From SAR202 cluster bacterium bin16 (GTDB taxonomy: Bacteria; Chloroflexota; Dehalococcoidia; Lucifugimonadales; Australimonadaceae), in NCBI GenBank assembly GCA_002238425.1, contig MPMJ01000024.1, positions 1 to 47,034 of the forward strand: a DNA stretch of 47,034 bases. Reading direction: 5' to 3'. This document shows positions 15,405 through 24,378 of the stretch, one piece after another. The translations under genes were made by a program, and so were the position numbers. The first letter of the stretch is position 1. The number at the start of each line of letters is the position of its first letter. The notes below the pieces were generated by a model. The model worked only from the letters and a program-made list of their open reading frames with translations, was not told where the DNA came from and made no database searches.

Positions 15405-15971
15405 CTAGCGGTTCAACTCCATCGGCTGCGAGCATTCACCCGTGGCCTCGTCTATGTGCTCAAGTCGCTGACCACGGCCCTTCATCAGCACGAGTTCCAC
15501 GGCGCCCTCGGCCTCCGCAGCTTGGCGGTGCACGTTGAACGGCCCGTCGTACAGGTAGCCGAACTCTCCGGGCAGGATGTGATGGTCCTGCACCAGTTCC
15601 AGCGTCGCGAGCGGGCTTGAGCCGTCGTCGACGCGGCGCCAGGACGTGTAGCGCTCGCTGCCCTCCAGCAAGCCGATCACGACCCAGCCTTCGTGGCTGT
15701 GGATGGCGGTCGGCGTGTTCGGCGGGTACTGCGCGAGCAGCAGGCGGAACAGGCCGTCGGGGTCGTCGTACAACTTCTGTCCCGGCAGGCCTGAGCTGAT
15801 GGTGGCAGGCTCGCCGATGCTCCAGAAATAGTCCCGGCTGTTCTCCCCACCGAAGCGCTGCAGCAGGTGCCCAAGCTGGAGGATCGACTCCATGCCGGAT
15901 TCATTGACGTTGAGCGACCGCCTGACCTCATGGCCGAACTCTTCAACGGTGTAGCGGCTGACTATGCTCAC
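15405..15971 (-). CDS. cysteine dioxygenase-like cupin
   Basis: 188-aa cupin of the cysteine dioxygenase type I superfamily. Iron ligands H91-x-H93 in TAIHSHEGWVVIGLLEGSE and a third His, H148 in FNVHRQ, match the three-His site of CDO. Members oxidise cysteine, 3-mercaptopropionate or similar thiols to sulfinates. GTG 15971 has GAGGAGG about 7 nt upstream. Convergent with the MATE gene (7 bp gap), divergent from the amino-acid importer. Exact thiol substrate not determinable. Confidence 0.75.
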   Translation of the reverse strand: MSIVSRYTVEEFGHEVRRSLNVNESGMESILQLGHLLQRFGGENSRDYFWSIGEPATISSGLPGQKLYDDPDGLFRLLLAQYPPNTPTAIHSHEGWVVIGLLEGSERYTSWRRVDDGSSPLATLELVQDHHILPGEFGYLYDGPFNVHRQAAEAEGAVELVLMKGRGQRLEHIDEATGECSQPMELNR

Positions 15972-16100
15972 GAAGGCCTCCTCGTGCAGGTTGCATCATG
16001 TTGGACATAACGATGAACCAGAGAATCCTACTATTATCAGTTCTCCAGAGACCTGCAACCCGAATTATCCTGAGACAATGTATCGGATGGGTTGTGTTAG

Positions 16101-16129
16101 TAGTCAGTAGTTGTTGCATGCACTATAAT
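16101..16129 (+). promoter_or_regulatory. promoter of the amino-acid ABC operon
   Basis: TAGTCA (16101-16106), 17-nt spacer, perfect TATAAT (16124-16129), about 70 nt before ATG 16203, giving a leader of about 65 nt. The surrounding 15972-16202 gap is notably AT-richer than its neighbours; no riboswitch was recognised in it. Confidence 0.55.
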
Positions 16130-16202
16130 CCGTCAGCGAGACGGCACCATCCGCCGCCAAGCTTCGGCACTGGAACGAAACGAACCTTGGGAGGGTCATC
16201 AG

Positions 16203-17342
16203 ATGAAAGTGCGAATGTTACTGGTCATATCGGTTCTTGCGGTCGCCTTGACCGCGATGGTCGCCTGTGGCGACGACGGAGAATCGGAAAGGGTTATGGA
16301 GCTCGAAGCTGAAGTGGCTTCGCTCCAGTCCGAGATCTCCACGCTCGAGGGGCGACAGGCAGCTGAAGACACGCTGGGCGTCGTGCTCGACCGCGGCAAC
16401 CTCGTTTGTGGCGTCAAGGCGGACACCCCCGGCTTCGGTGTCTTCAACCCGGACGGCTCCGTTGACGGGAACGACGCGGACTACTGCCGCGCCGTCGCCG
16501 CCGCTGTCTTCGGTGACAGCAGCAAGGTTGAGTTCAAGGAGGCCACTTCGGCCAACCGGTTCGAGCTTCTTGCCGCCCGGGAGATCGACGTGCTCATCCG
16601 CACCACCACGTGGACGGCAAGCCGGGACGCAGACCTGAACGTCGCTTTCGCGCCCACCACCTTCTACGACGGTGCTGGCATCATGGTGAAGGCAGACGCC
16701 GGCCTGTCGAGCGTGAGTGAGCTCGGTGGCGCAACCATCTGCATCCTGGACGGCACCAGCACCCAGGGCGCAGTTTCCGACTTCTTCACGGAGCAGGGTC
16801 TGCGCTACGAAGAGTTGACCTTCCAACAGAACCCCGAACTGCGCGCCGCCTTCATCAGCGGTCAGTGCGACGCCTGGTCATCGGACAAGTCCCAGCTGGG
16901 CGGCCACCAGTTCACACTCCAGACCGACGACGGCATCTCGGCTGTCGTACTTCCCGAGACGCTCTCCAAGGAGCCGCTCGGCCCCAGCGTCCGCGACTAC
17001 GACTCCGAGTGGGAAGACCTCGTGCGCTGGGTCGTCAACGGCATGATCATCGCTGAGGAGCAGGGAGTTACCTCCGGCAACGTCAGCCAGATGGCTGCCA
17101 ACCCGCCGAACAACACCGTTGCCCGCCTGCTCGGCGTTGGCTTCGACGGCGGCGCTCCGAGCAACCTCGGTATCGGCCACGGCAAGATCGCGGGCACGTT
17201 CATGCAGGACGTCATCGCCCAGGTTGGCAACTACGGCGAGGCCTACGACGCCACGCTCGAAAGGGTCGGACTCACACGTGCGGGCTCCCCGAACGCCTCC
17301 TACCTGGACGGCGGTCTCATCTACGCCCCGCCGATGCGCTAA
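16203..17342 (+). CDS. aapJ: general amino-acid ABC transporter substrate-binding lipoprotein
   Basis: 379-aa AapJ/BztA-type binding protein for L-amino acids. Lipobox MVAC (19-22), then an acidic coiled-coil linker (residues about 27-50, ERVMELEAEVASLQSEISTL), unlike the Thr-Pro linkers elsewhere in this window. The mature domain starts VVLDRGNLVCGVKADTPGFG, a close match to the AapJ start, and contains LIRTTTWTASRD, typical of the family. GGGAGG precedes ATG 16203. First gene of a four-gene operon; a strong stem-loop follows it. Confidence 0.92.
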   Translation: MKVRMLLVISVLAVALTAMVACGDDGESERVMELEAEVASLQSEISTLEGRQAAEDTLGVVLDRGNLVCGVKADTPGFGVFNPDGSVDGNDADYCRAVAAAVFGDSSKVEFKEATSANRFELLAAREIDVLIRTTTWTASRDADLNVAFAPTTFYDGAGIMVKADAGLSSVSELGGATICILDGTSTQGAVSDFFTEQGLRYEELTFQQNPELRAAFISGQCDAWSSDKSQLGGHQFTLQTDDGISAVVLPETLSKEPLGPSVRDYDSEWEDLVRWVVNGMIIAEEQGVTSGNVSQMAANPPNNTVARLLGVGFDGGAPSNLGIGHGKIAGTFMQDVIAQVGNYGEAYDATLERVGLTRAGSPNASYLDGGLIYAPPMR

Positions 17343-17364
17343 CCCAACGCGCATAGACAAGAAC

Positions 17365-17397
17365 GAGCGGGCAGGAATTGACGATTCCTGCCCGCTC
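17365..17397 (+). terminator. 14-bp stem-loop between aapJ and aapQ
   Basis: GAGCGGGCAGGAAT (17365-17378), loop TTGACG region of 5 nt, ATTCCTGCCCGCTC (17384-17397), then CTTGTC without a T-run. Located 22 bp after the binding-protein stop and 56 bp before the permease start. Likely a partial terminator or mRNA 3'-end stabiliser that raises binding-protein levels over permease. Confidence 0.7.
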
Positions 17398-17453
17398 TTG
17401 TCAAATAGCGTCGGTCACACCGCCCGTGAGGGCGAGACCGGCTGGTTCATACA

Positions 17454-18695
17454 ATGCAAGAACGCCTACCCGAAACCCGGCGCAGCAGCAGGCTCCCTGC
17501 CGTGCTCGCCAGGCCTTTAGCCATCGCCGCTGCTCTCGGTGCGGGCATCTGGTACCGGAACAAGTACCGCCACCTGGTAATCAACGTGGCCGTAGGAGGT
17601 TTCGGTGCAGCATTCGTCTTCTACGTCGCCAGTTCTGTCTATGCCGCCAACTTCTTCGACTTCGATTTCCTCTTTGAGCCCTACGGCAGTCCGGACAGAA
17701 GCTCCATCTTCCCAGCGCTGAATGTGGAAGCGGGCGACCCGCGCTGGCGCGGGATCCTGAAGGGCGCCGGAAACACGATCTCGGTCGTCGTCTTCGCCAT
17801 CGCCGTCTCCACGTTCCTCGGCCTCGTCATCGGTGTAGCGCGCCTCACCCCGAATCCGCTCCTCAGCCGTGTGGCGAAGCTCTACGTCGAACTCTTCCGT
17901 AACCTCCCGCTCCTGCTCATCATGTTCTTCTTCGCGTTCGCCATGTTCAGGGAGCTGCCCCAGATCCAGGACCGCGCAGGATTGAACGGCGTGCTCTTCA
18001 TCAGCAACCGCGGAGTAGCCGTCCCCTGGGTCGGAGCGGGCAATGACTTGTGGCCGTTCTGGCTGATAGCACTCGCCGTTGGCATCGCGGCAGGGTCAGT
18101 CATCCGGAGGCGGCGGATGAAGCTGGAGAACGACACCGGGCAGAGCACCCACCCGAACACCTGGGCAGCCGCAACCTTCGGAGGGATAGCAGTCGTCAGC
18201 TACCTCGCGCTGCTGATGCCTGTCCGTATAACGCTCCCTGAAGTGGTGCAGGCCGCGTCCGGCTTCTTCTCGTACGAAAGCGGCAACGTACTCAAGCTGG
18301 GATATGTCAGTGCGCTCATCTCGCTCTCGCTCTACTTCAGCGCCTTCATCGCAGAGATCGTCCGGGGCTCCATACAGGCCATCTCCCGCGGACAGAGCGA
18401 GGCGGCGGCGGCTCTCGGCCTCTCCGCATACCAGCAGCTCACTCTGATCATCCTGCCGCAGGCGCTGCGCATCATGATCCCCGCTCTGAACAACGAGTAC
18501 CAGAACGCGAACAAGGACTCCACGCTGGCCCACGCCATCGCCTACGGCGAGATTGTTCTCATATCCAACCGCATCGTGAATAACGAGGGAAGCCTGCTCC
18601 AGACCTACTTCTTCATCTTCGTTGTGTTCGTGCTGACCAACCTGGTCATCTCGTTCATCATGAACACCATCAACCGGAACGTGCAGGTCAAATGA
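17454..18695 (+). CDS. aapQ: amino-acid ABC transporter permease 1 (AapQ/BztB type)
   Basis: 413-aa HisM-type permease with the long N-terminal extension of the AapQ branch. Membrane segments include VINVAVGGFGAAFVFYVASSV (about 43-63) and ISVVVFAIAVSTFLGLVIGVA. The EAA loop near the C-terminus is GQSEAAAALGLSAYQQLTLI (about 310-329), followed by LPQALRIMIPALNNEYQNANKD, characteristic of polar amino-acid permeases. Its stop overlaps the next ATG (ATGA at 18692-18695). No convincing Shine-Dalgarno before ATG 17454. Confidence 0.92.
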   Translation: MQERLPETRRSSRLPAVLARPLAIAAALGAGIWYRNKYRHLVINVAVGGFGAAFVFYVASSVYAANFFDFDFLFEPYGSPDRSSIFPALNVEAGDPRWRGILKGAGNTISVVVFAIAVSTFLGLVIGVARLTPNPLLSRVAKLYVELFRNLPLLLIMFFFAFAMFRELPQIQDRAGLNGVLFISNRGVAVPWVGAGNDLWPFWLIALAVGIAAGSVIRRRRMKLENDTGQSTHPNTWAAATFGGIAVVSYLALLMPVRITLPEVVQAASGFFSYESGNVLKLGYVSALISLSLYFSAFIAEIVRGSIQAISRGQSEAAAALGLSAYQQLTLIILPQALRIMIPALNNEYQNANKDSTLAHAIAYGEIVLISNRIVNNEGSLLQTYFFIFVVFVLTNLVISFIMNTINRNVQVK

Positions 18696-20041
18696 GCGCT
18701 GTCATCGCATCCCAGTCACCGGTAGCGCAGCGCATCGAATGGGCGCGGGCGAATCTGTTCAACTCGAAGCTCAACTCGCTCATCAGCGGTGTCACGCTCG
18801 GCATCGGACTCATCCTCGCCATCCTGATCGCGAAGTTCGTCCTGTTCGATGCGAACTGGGCCCTGGTTTCTCTCAACCGCAGGCTGTTCTTCGTCGGGGG
18901 GTACCCGGGCGAGGAGCTCTACCGGATATGGATAGCCGCCTTCGCCGCCGTCGTCCTGGCCTCGGTCTCCTACGGCATCTGGGTCGGCAGGATGCGGCCC
19001 TACCTCATCACCGTCGGCGTTATCGCCGTCGTCATGCTCACCCTGGGCCTGGGGACGGACCTCTACATAAAGGAGACACCGTTCACCCAGGAGATAACGT
19101 CCGGCGGCCAGACCTCCACCATCAGCGGCATAGACCGCGAGTTGGTATGGGAGCAGGGCTGGGCGCCGAGTTGGCTATACGCCTTCTCACTGGGACTTGC
19201 GCTGCCGTTCGGTGGAGCCTGGCTCATCATGGCCGCGCTCCTCGTGACCCTGGTCCTGGGGGCGCTGTTCGGCAAGCACGTCCTGAGCCGGTGGAGAGGC
19301 AGCCCCATACTGCTGCAGTCCATCGGCGCCGGATGGGTGTTGCTCGTACCCGCCGCAGTGCTGCTGCAACTCGGGGTTTCCATCAACAGCTGGGGGAGCG
19401 CGTTCCTGGACATCCTCATCTTCGCGGTGGGGGGCTTCTTCTCATTCTTCATCGGGCTGGTGCTCGCACTGGGGCGCATCTCCCCCTACCGGGCCATACG
19501 CTTCGTGTCGGTTGGATACATAGAAGTGGTCCGCGCGGCGCCTCTCCTGGTATGGCTCCTGTTCGCAACCTTCCTCCAAGACGAGCTGGGTCCACTCGGC
19601 GAAGCGTTCAGCAGCATATCCCTGGTCTTCCGGGTGATGATCGTGTTCGCCTTCTTCGGCGGCGCTTACATCGCCGAAGTCATCAGGGGAGGTCTGCAGT
19701 CCATCCCGCGCGGACAGTACGAGGCATCCAATGCGCTAGCCCTCTCCGCACTGCAGAAGTACGTTTTCATCATCCTGCCGCAGGCGATCAAGGCCGTCAT
19801 CCCCGCCATAATCGGCCGCTTCATCGCCCTGTGGAAGGACACCGCCCTTCTCGCGGCGATATCCCTGATCAATACCCTCGAGCAAGCCAAGAAGATCCTC
19901 GCCGGCCAGACGGACATCGCGGACGGCGCGTTCTTCGAGATCTACATCGTGGTCGGCCTCATCTACTGGAGCGTTTCTTACATGCTGTCTCTTCTCGGTG
20001 GGGCCGCGGAGAAGAGGCTGAGCGCAGGCGAGAGGCGGTAA
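18692..20041 (+). CDS. aapM: amino-acid ABC transporter permease 2 (AapM/BztC type)
   Basis: 449-aa partner permease. Several extra N-terminal membrane helices precede the conserved transport domain, as in AapM. EAA loop GQYEASNALALSALQKYVFI (about 345-364), then LPQAIKAVIPAIIGRFIALWKD. Start overlaps the aapQ stop by 4 bp, and the stop is followed immediately by the ATPase ATG, so expression is tightly coupled. It forms a heterodimer with AapQ in the membrane. Confidence 0.92.
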   Translation: MSAVIASQSPVAQRIEWARANLFNSKLNSLISGVTLGIGLILAILIAKFVLFDANWALVSLNRRLFFVGGYPGEELYRIWIAAFAAVVLASVSYGIWVGRMRPYLITVGVIAVVMLTLGLGTDLYIKETPFTQEITSGGQTSTISGIDRELVWEQGWAPSWLYAFSLGLALPFGGAWLIMAALLVTLVLGALFGKHVLSRWRGSPILLQSIGAGWVLLVPAAVLLQLGVSINSWGSAFLDILIFAVGGFFSFFIGLVLALGRISPYRAIRFVSVGYIEVVRAAPLLVWLLFATFLQDELGPLGEAFSSISLVFRVMIVFAFFGGAYIAEVIRGGLQSIPRGQYEASNALALSALQKYVFIILPQAIKAVIPAIIGRFIALWKDTALLAAISLINTLEQAKKILAGQTDIADGAFFEIYIVVGLIYWSVSYMLSLLGGAAEKRLSAGERR

Positions 20042-20788
20042 ATGGACAAGCAAGACGCTGCCGAGATAGTCCAGATCGAGAAAGTGGTCAAGCGGTTCGG
20101 CGACTTTACCGCCCTCAAGAGTGTGGACCTGTCCGTGCGTGAGGGGGAAGTTGTCGTCATCATCGGTCCGTCCGGCTCCGGCAAGTCCACCCTGCTGCGG
20201 ACCATCAACCAGTTGGAGAAGCACGATCAGGGACGGATCGTCGTCGATGGCATAGAACTGACTGACGACGCGCGAAGCCTGCAGCGTATACGCGCCGAGA
20301 TCGGCATGGTGTTCCAGCAGTTCAACCTCTTCCCACACCTCACCGTTTTGCGGAACATCACCATCGGCCCGCAGAAGGTTCGGCACATGCCGAGGCAGGA
20401 GGCGGAAGAACTCGCTCTGCAACTCCTCACGCGGGTGGACATCCCCGAGCAGGCCGACAAGTACCCCGGTCAGCTCTCGGGCGGACAGCAGCAACGTGTC
20501 GCCATCGCTCGTGCGCTGGCCATGAATCCCCGATTGATGATGTTCGACGAACCGACTTCCGCGCTTGACCCGGAGATGATCAACGAGGTGCTGAAGGCCA
20601 TGATGGAACTCGCGGCCGACGGCATGACCATGATCTGCGTCACCCACGAGATGGCCTTCGCGCGCAACGTGGCTGACCGCGTCATCTTCATGGATGAAGG
20701 CGAGATCGTGGAGATGAGCACCCCGGAGGAGTTCTTCACTAACCCCAAGGAAGAGCGCGCCAAGGCCTTCCTCGACCAGATCCTCTAA
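20042..20788 (+). CDS. aapP: amino-acid ABC transporter ATP-binding protein
   Basis: 248-aa GlnQ/AapP-type ATPase. Walker [10 protein letters not shown] (42-50), Q-loop [10 protein letters not shown] (91-100), signature LSGGQQQR (145-152), Walker B LMMFDEP (165-171), H-loop THEM. Usual length for the family and no C-terminal extension. ATG directly follows the aapM TAA. Last gene of the operon; it converges with the GNAT gene 3 bp away. Confidence 0.95.
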   Translation: MDKQDAAEIVQIEKVVKRFGDFTALKSVDLSVREGEVVVIIGPSGSGKSTLLRTINQLEKHDQGRIVVDGIELTDDARSLQRIRAEIGMVFQQFNLFPHLTVLRNITIGPQKVRHMPRQEAEELALQLLTRVDIPEQADKYPGQLSGGQQQRVAIARALAMNPRLMMFDEPTSALDPEMINEVLKAMMELAADGMTMICVTHEMAFARNVADRVIFMDEGEIVEMSTPEEFFTNPKEERAKAFLDQIL

Positions 20789-20791
20789 CGC

Positions 20792-21370
20792 TCAGACCAA
20801 CGACCGCCGCATGACATGCCGACGTGTCCCCGCGCGGCCCACTTCCGAGAACCCGTGCGCTTCGAAGACCGGGATGAACCCGCAGAAGCGGTAGCTCGGC
20901 CCGTCGGGCGGAACGGGGTACGCCTCGATGACGGACCCTCCATGCTCGCGAGCGTGCCGCGCCGCCTCCTCGATGAGCCGGTCCATCAGCCCGCGATGCC
21001 TGAATGCGTTCCGCACGTAGAAGCAGGTGAGCGACCAGACCGTGCTCTCGTCCTCTCCCGGTTCCTCCACGCCGCCAAGGGCAACGAACGTCTCCCGAGG
21101 CGCGACCGAGCACCACGCAGCGGGCTCGCCGTCCACGTATGCCAGCAGGCCCACGCGACCCCCTCCCGCGATCCTCTGCCGCATCGACTCCTTCATGTGG
21201 GCGCGGTCGTGCGGCATCCTGCCGGCGGCGTCCCTGCGCCACATCCGGCACCAGCACCACCTGGGCCCGCCGCGCGACTCGAACAACCACTCGAAATCGG
21301 GCCAGCGCGCGGCGTCCACCTCGCGCACTGCTATCGCGTCCGGGCTGCTCGGTGGGGGAGTCGCTGTCAT
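20792..21370 (-). CDS. GNAT family N-acetyltransferase
   Basis: 192-aa GNAT protein. Acetyl-CoA-binding motif A is visible as TCFYVRNAFRHRGLMDRLIEEAARHAREHG, with the R/Q-x-x-G-x-x pattern at RHRGLM. The tail PSYRFCGFIPVFEAHGFSEVG is the usual C-terminal GF-x-x-x-G region. ATG 21370 is preferred to the longer frame to 21559, which reads backwards through the divergent amidohydrolase. No Shine-Dalgarno; TATATC lies about 7 nt before the ATG, so transcription may be leaderless. Substrate unknown. Confidence 0.85.
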   Translation of the reverse strand: MTATPPPSSPDAIAVREVDAARWPDFEWLFESRGGPRWCWCRMWRRDAAGRMPHDRAHMKESMRQRIAGGGRVGLLAYVDGEPAAWCSVAPRETFVALGGVEEPGEDESTVWSLTCFYVRNAFRHRGLMDRLIEEAARHAREHGGSVIEAYPVPPDGPSYRFCGFIPVFEAHGFSEVGRAGTRRHVMRRSLV

Positions 21371-21408
21371 AAGATGAGGGATATACTCCTCTCTCACGGA
21401 GGACGCAA

Positions 21409-22667
21409 ATGCTGAACGGACAGAGAGTCTTCGACGCGGACACGCACATCCACCCGTCGGTGGAGGCGCTTGAGCCCTATTTCGACAGCGAGTTCCGCGA
21501 ACGCCTGCCTGAACTCGAGCAGTACAAGGTCGGCGCGCGCTCCGATCAGACGACCACACCCCGCGAGGACCCGTCGCGGCACCACTATGCCGTAAGCCTC
21601 AGCCCGTACCGGAGGCACCTGGGCGACGCCGAGCCGCGCGAAGTCCCGAAGGATGCGCACTCGCGCCTCCACTTCGGCGAGTACACCGGCGAGAAGCTCC
21701 CCGGCGTCGGCGTCATCGACGACTCGTTCGAGCAGCGCGTCGCTGACATGGACGAGGAAGGCACGGACGTTCACATGATGGTGCCGGACGTGGCCATCGG
21801 CGTTTCGCTGCTCGGCGACCCCGCGCTGGAGATGGGGCTGATCCGCGCCTACCACCGCCTCGTGAGCGATCTCGCCGCCGCGCATCCGGGGCGGTTCAAG
21901 GCGCTCCTCGCCGTCTCCGGCACGGACGTCGAGGGCTCCGTCGCGGAGGTCGACCGCTGGGGGAAGGAGCGGTGGGCTGCCGGCGTCCTGCCGTTCGCCG
22001 GAGTCGGCGAGCCGATGGACCAGCCGCGGATGGAGGCGATCTGGGGTGAGGGGGGTGTGGTGCTGCGGGCCCGCCGCGGTCCGCGGGGGGGGGGGAGCCG
22101 ATGGACCACCCGCGCATGGAGCCGATCTGGGCCGCCGCCGCCAACCGGGGCCTCGGCGCGGTGCACCACAGCATGACGTGGGCGCCGCCCTACTTCCCCG
22201 GCTACAAGGATATGGACAACAACCGCTTCCTCGCGCGCCTCTGCTCCCACCCGTGGGGCGCGATGAAGACGATGGCCTCGTTCATCGGCGCAGGCATCAT
22301 GGACCGCTACCCCATCAACTTCGGGGTGCTGGAATCAGGAGTCGGCTGGCTGCCGTTCTGGGTGCGGCGCATGGACGTGAACGCCGCCTACGTGGGGTTC
22401 ACCGCCGACCTGCAGCACAAGATGAGCCAGTACGTCGCGAACGGGCGATTCTTCGCGAGCATCGAGATGACCGAGGAGGAAGACATGGTCCGCATGGTCA
22501 TGGATTTCCTCGGCGAAGACATCCTCATGTACGCGTCGGACTACCCGCACGCGGAGTGCCAGTTCCCCAATTCGCCGTCCATCGTGCAGGCCTGGCCGAG
22601 CATCGGCCAAGACACGATGCGGAAGTTCATGTGGGACAACGCCGTCCGGTTCTTCGGCGAGCCCTAG
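21409..22667 (+). pseudogene. amidohydrolase family 2, frame broken by an 86-bp imperfect duplication
   Basis: One amidohydrolase read in two frames: 21409-22176 (N-terminal, FDADTHIHP metal motif at residues about 8-16) and 22101-22667 (C-terminal, LMYASDYPHAECQFP with the metal-binding Asp). The segment at 22009-22046 recurs at 22095-22132, offset 86 bp, with G-rich sequence and a 12-G run between. Removing 86 bp joins the halves in one frame and gives about 390 aa, normal for the family. Most differences between the copies are G versus C. Either a real inactivating mutation or an assembly error. Family: TIM-barrel metal-dependent hydrolase/decarboxylase, PF04909. Divergent from the GNAT gene, convergent with the next amidohydrolase (stops overlap at CTAG). 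Confidence 0.85.
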
Positions 22668-23728
22668 TCGATGCCGTAGAGCGCGGCGGGGTTGGCGGTA
22701 AGCACCTTCTCCGCGAGGCTCGCGGGGATCTCCTCGCGCTCGCCCTTCTCGCGCAGGATGCTCAGCGCGTTGATCTCCGCCGACTGGTCCGCGTGGCCGT
22801 AGTCCGTCCCGATGACGAGGTTGTCACTGCCCGTCCGCGACGCGATGTAGTTCAGGTCCTCGTGCGTCTGGCAGGCAACGTAGAAGCGGCACTCCCGCAG
22901 CAGGTCTTCCTGCAGGTCGATGTCCATCAGCCAGGCCATGCGCTCCTTCCGGGCCTCCAACTCCGCGAGCGCGAACGGCACCCAGGACGACATCGCCTCC
23001 ACGAACCCGACGCGCAGCCGCGGGAACTTCTCCGGGACGCGCTCCAGCACGAGCGAGACGAACGCGTCTATCGGCGGCAGGCGGTGCTGCCAGATTGGGT
23101 TCGTCATGCCCTCTGTTACTTCGCCCGCGCCGATGTGGATGCACATCGCCATGTCCAGCTCTTCCGCCTGCCGGTAGAGCGGGTAGAAGTACGGGTCGCC
23201 CGCCGAGCGCTGTCCCGCCTCGACGCCGCGCTTGATCGCGCCCGCCGCGCCGTTCTCCTTTGCCCACGCCATCTCCTCGACGGCAACGTCGATGCTCAGC
23301 ACCGGCAGCGACGCGACCCATCGGAGGCGTCCGCCGGATTCGGCACAGCGGCTGGCGATCCAGCGGTTGTAGGAGCGGCAGAGCGCAGCCTCGACCTCCG
23401 GCTTCTCGCTGATGGCGCTCAGCATCATCGTCGGGTAGAGCACCTGCACGTCGACGCCGAGCTCGTCCATCTGGCGCAGGCGCGCGGAGACGTCCTTCAA
23501 CTCGCGAGTTGCCTCGGTCGTGCCGGTACGCACGTCGTCGCGCATCCGGCGCAGGCGCATGCGACCGTCGATGTTCCAGTAACGCAGGAAGTTCTTCGCT
23601 ATGCCGGCGGTCGCCGCATCCTCGACCGCGACCGCGGTGATGGGGCGCAGCTTGGCATGCTCCGGCTCGAGGAAGTCCCAGGTAGCGTCGGTTTCGTCGA
23701 CGTGCGCGTCCGCGTCAATGACCTTCAT
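22664..23728 (-). CDS. amidohydrolase family 2 (decarboxylase/hydrolase)
   Basis: 354-aa TIM-barrel metal enzyme of PF04909. N-terminal VIDADAHVDETDATW (3-17) has the D-x-D-x-H-x-x-E form seen in this branch; the C-terminal VIGTDYGHAD carries the metal Asp, and a mid-barrel HIGAGE supplies a His. ATG 23728 has GGGGAGG about 9 nt upstream; a frame extension to 23764 has no support. It shares its N-terminal pattern and overall length with the genes at 26584 and 33281, which look like close paralogues. Substrate unknown; homologues decarboxylate or hydrolyse aromatic acids and ring-cleavage products. Confidence 0.92.
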   Translation of the reverse strand: MKVIDADAHVDETDATWDFLEPEHAKLRPITAVAVEDAATAGIAKNFLRYWNIDGRMRLRRMRDDVRTGTTEATRELKDVSARLRQMDELGVDVQVLYPTMMLSAISEKPEVEAALCRSYNRWIASRCAESGGRLRWVASLPVLSIDVAVEEMAWAKENGAAGAIKRGVEAGQRSAGDPYFYPLYRQAEELDMAMCIHIGAGEVTEGMTNPIWQHRLPPIDAFVSLVLERVPEKFPRLRVGFVEAMSSWVPFALAELEARKERMAWLMDIDLQEDLLRECRFYVACQTHEDLNYIASRTGSDNLVIGTDYGHADQSAEINALSILREKGEREEIPASLAEKVLTANPAALYGID

Positions 23729-23777
23729 CGTGTTGCACCTCCCCTGCCCTGCGGACGATACCACGCCGCGCGCTCAT

Positions 23778-23870
23778 GGTGAGCCTGTCGAGCCACGGCG
23801 GGGGGGGGCCGCCCCCCCGCGGCTGAGGGTGAGCCGGTCGAGCCACGGCGGGTGGAGGCCGCCGCGCTGC
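23778..23870. repeat. imperfect duplication with G/C homopolymers
   Basis: Copy 1 (23778-23820) and copy 2 (23828-23870) align without gaps at 50-bp offset: both begin GGTGAGCC, then GTCGAGCCACGGCGGG. Copy 1 has G or C runs where copy 2 has mixed bases. The core resembles the dispersed intergenic segment that also appears, inverted, at 42523-42542. Confidence 0.6.
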
Positions 23871-23895
23871 GCCGAAGAGGCTTCAGAGGGAATTG

Positions 23896-24032
23896 CTGCT
23901 CATTTCTGCTCACCGGCCTCGATCCACCTCTGAATCCGGCCTTCCGCGCGAGCAGTCCAACTGTCCATTACTGCTCATTCGCTGCTCTTTCCTAGTCAAT
24001 TTCTGCTCATTCCTGCTCATTTCTGCTCACCG
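23896..24032. repeat. helically phased CTGCTCA repeats
   Basis: CTGCTC starts at 23896, 23906, 23971, 23982, 24003, 24013 and 24023, so neighbours are spaced 10 or 11 bp, one DNA turn, in three clusters. TGCTCATTTCTGCTCACCG occurs at both ends of the block. The unit read on the minus strand is AATGAGCAGA. No protein-coding reading is convincing. Confidence 0.6.
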
Positions 24033-24325
24033 CCTCTTAGCACGGTCGCGCACTGAATGCCCGGTACGACGGTCATGCAACCAGCGTACGCGGTCAGAGG
24101 CCGACCGCGAAAGGGGCGGGTGTCAGTGGCTGGGGGGTTAGGCGACGTGCTCTATGGAATAGTCCATGCCCCGTGCGCGGCACCAGCGTTCCGCCGCCTG
24201 ACGCTTTGCGCTGGACTTCCCGCGAGTCCACCCTGTTCGCCGCCTTGCGCGAACATTGACCCTGGCGGACGAGTGTAGGTTCGAAGGCAAGCGCCTTGCG
24301 AGCGGCTCTCTGCGCCGCTCCTTGG

Positions 24326-24345
24326 ATTCCCGTTTTCACGGGAAT
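24326..24345. repeat. REP-like hairpin
   Basis: ATTCCCGT-TTTC-ACGGGAAT with flanks TTGG and GACGA: perfect 8-bp stem, same family as 4261-4280 and 42079-42099. It lies about 35 bp after the stop of the molybdenum hydroxylase gene and might double as its terminator, though no T-run is present. Confidence 0.6.
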
Positions 24346-24378
24346 GACGAGGAGGCGGGGAGGGCGCCGAGGCGCCGT

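Larger units (their letters stand above)
23729..24378. other. 650-bp non-coding stretch rich in short repeats
   Basis: No supported gene. It contains an imperfect 50-bp-spaced duplication with G/C homopolymers (23778-23870), helically spaced CTGCTCA repeats (23896-24032) and a REP-like hairpin (24326-24345). The rest, 24033-24325, shows nothing I recognise. Confidence 0.6.

Noticed and set aside
15972-16202. Riboswitch or T-box leader before the amino-acid importer
   Set aside because: The gap is AT-rich and has a promoter, but I could not find conserved riboswitch or T-box elements, and the leader after the promoter is only about 65 nt.
22046-23782. 578-codon plus-strand frame
   Set aside because: It overlaps the amidohydrolase at 22664-23728 in antisense and has Arg/His-rich composition without motifs.
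23725-23913. Minus-strand 62-codon ORF in the repeat-rich gap
   Set aside because: Runs through the homopolymer duplication and has low-complexity Arg/Ala/Ser composition; no ribosome-binding site.
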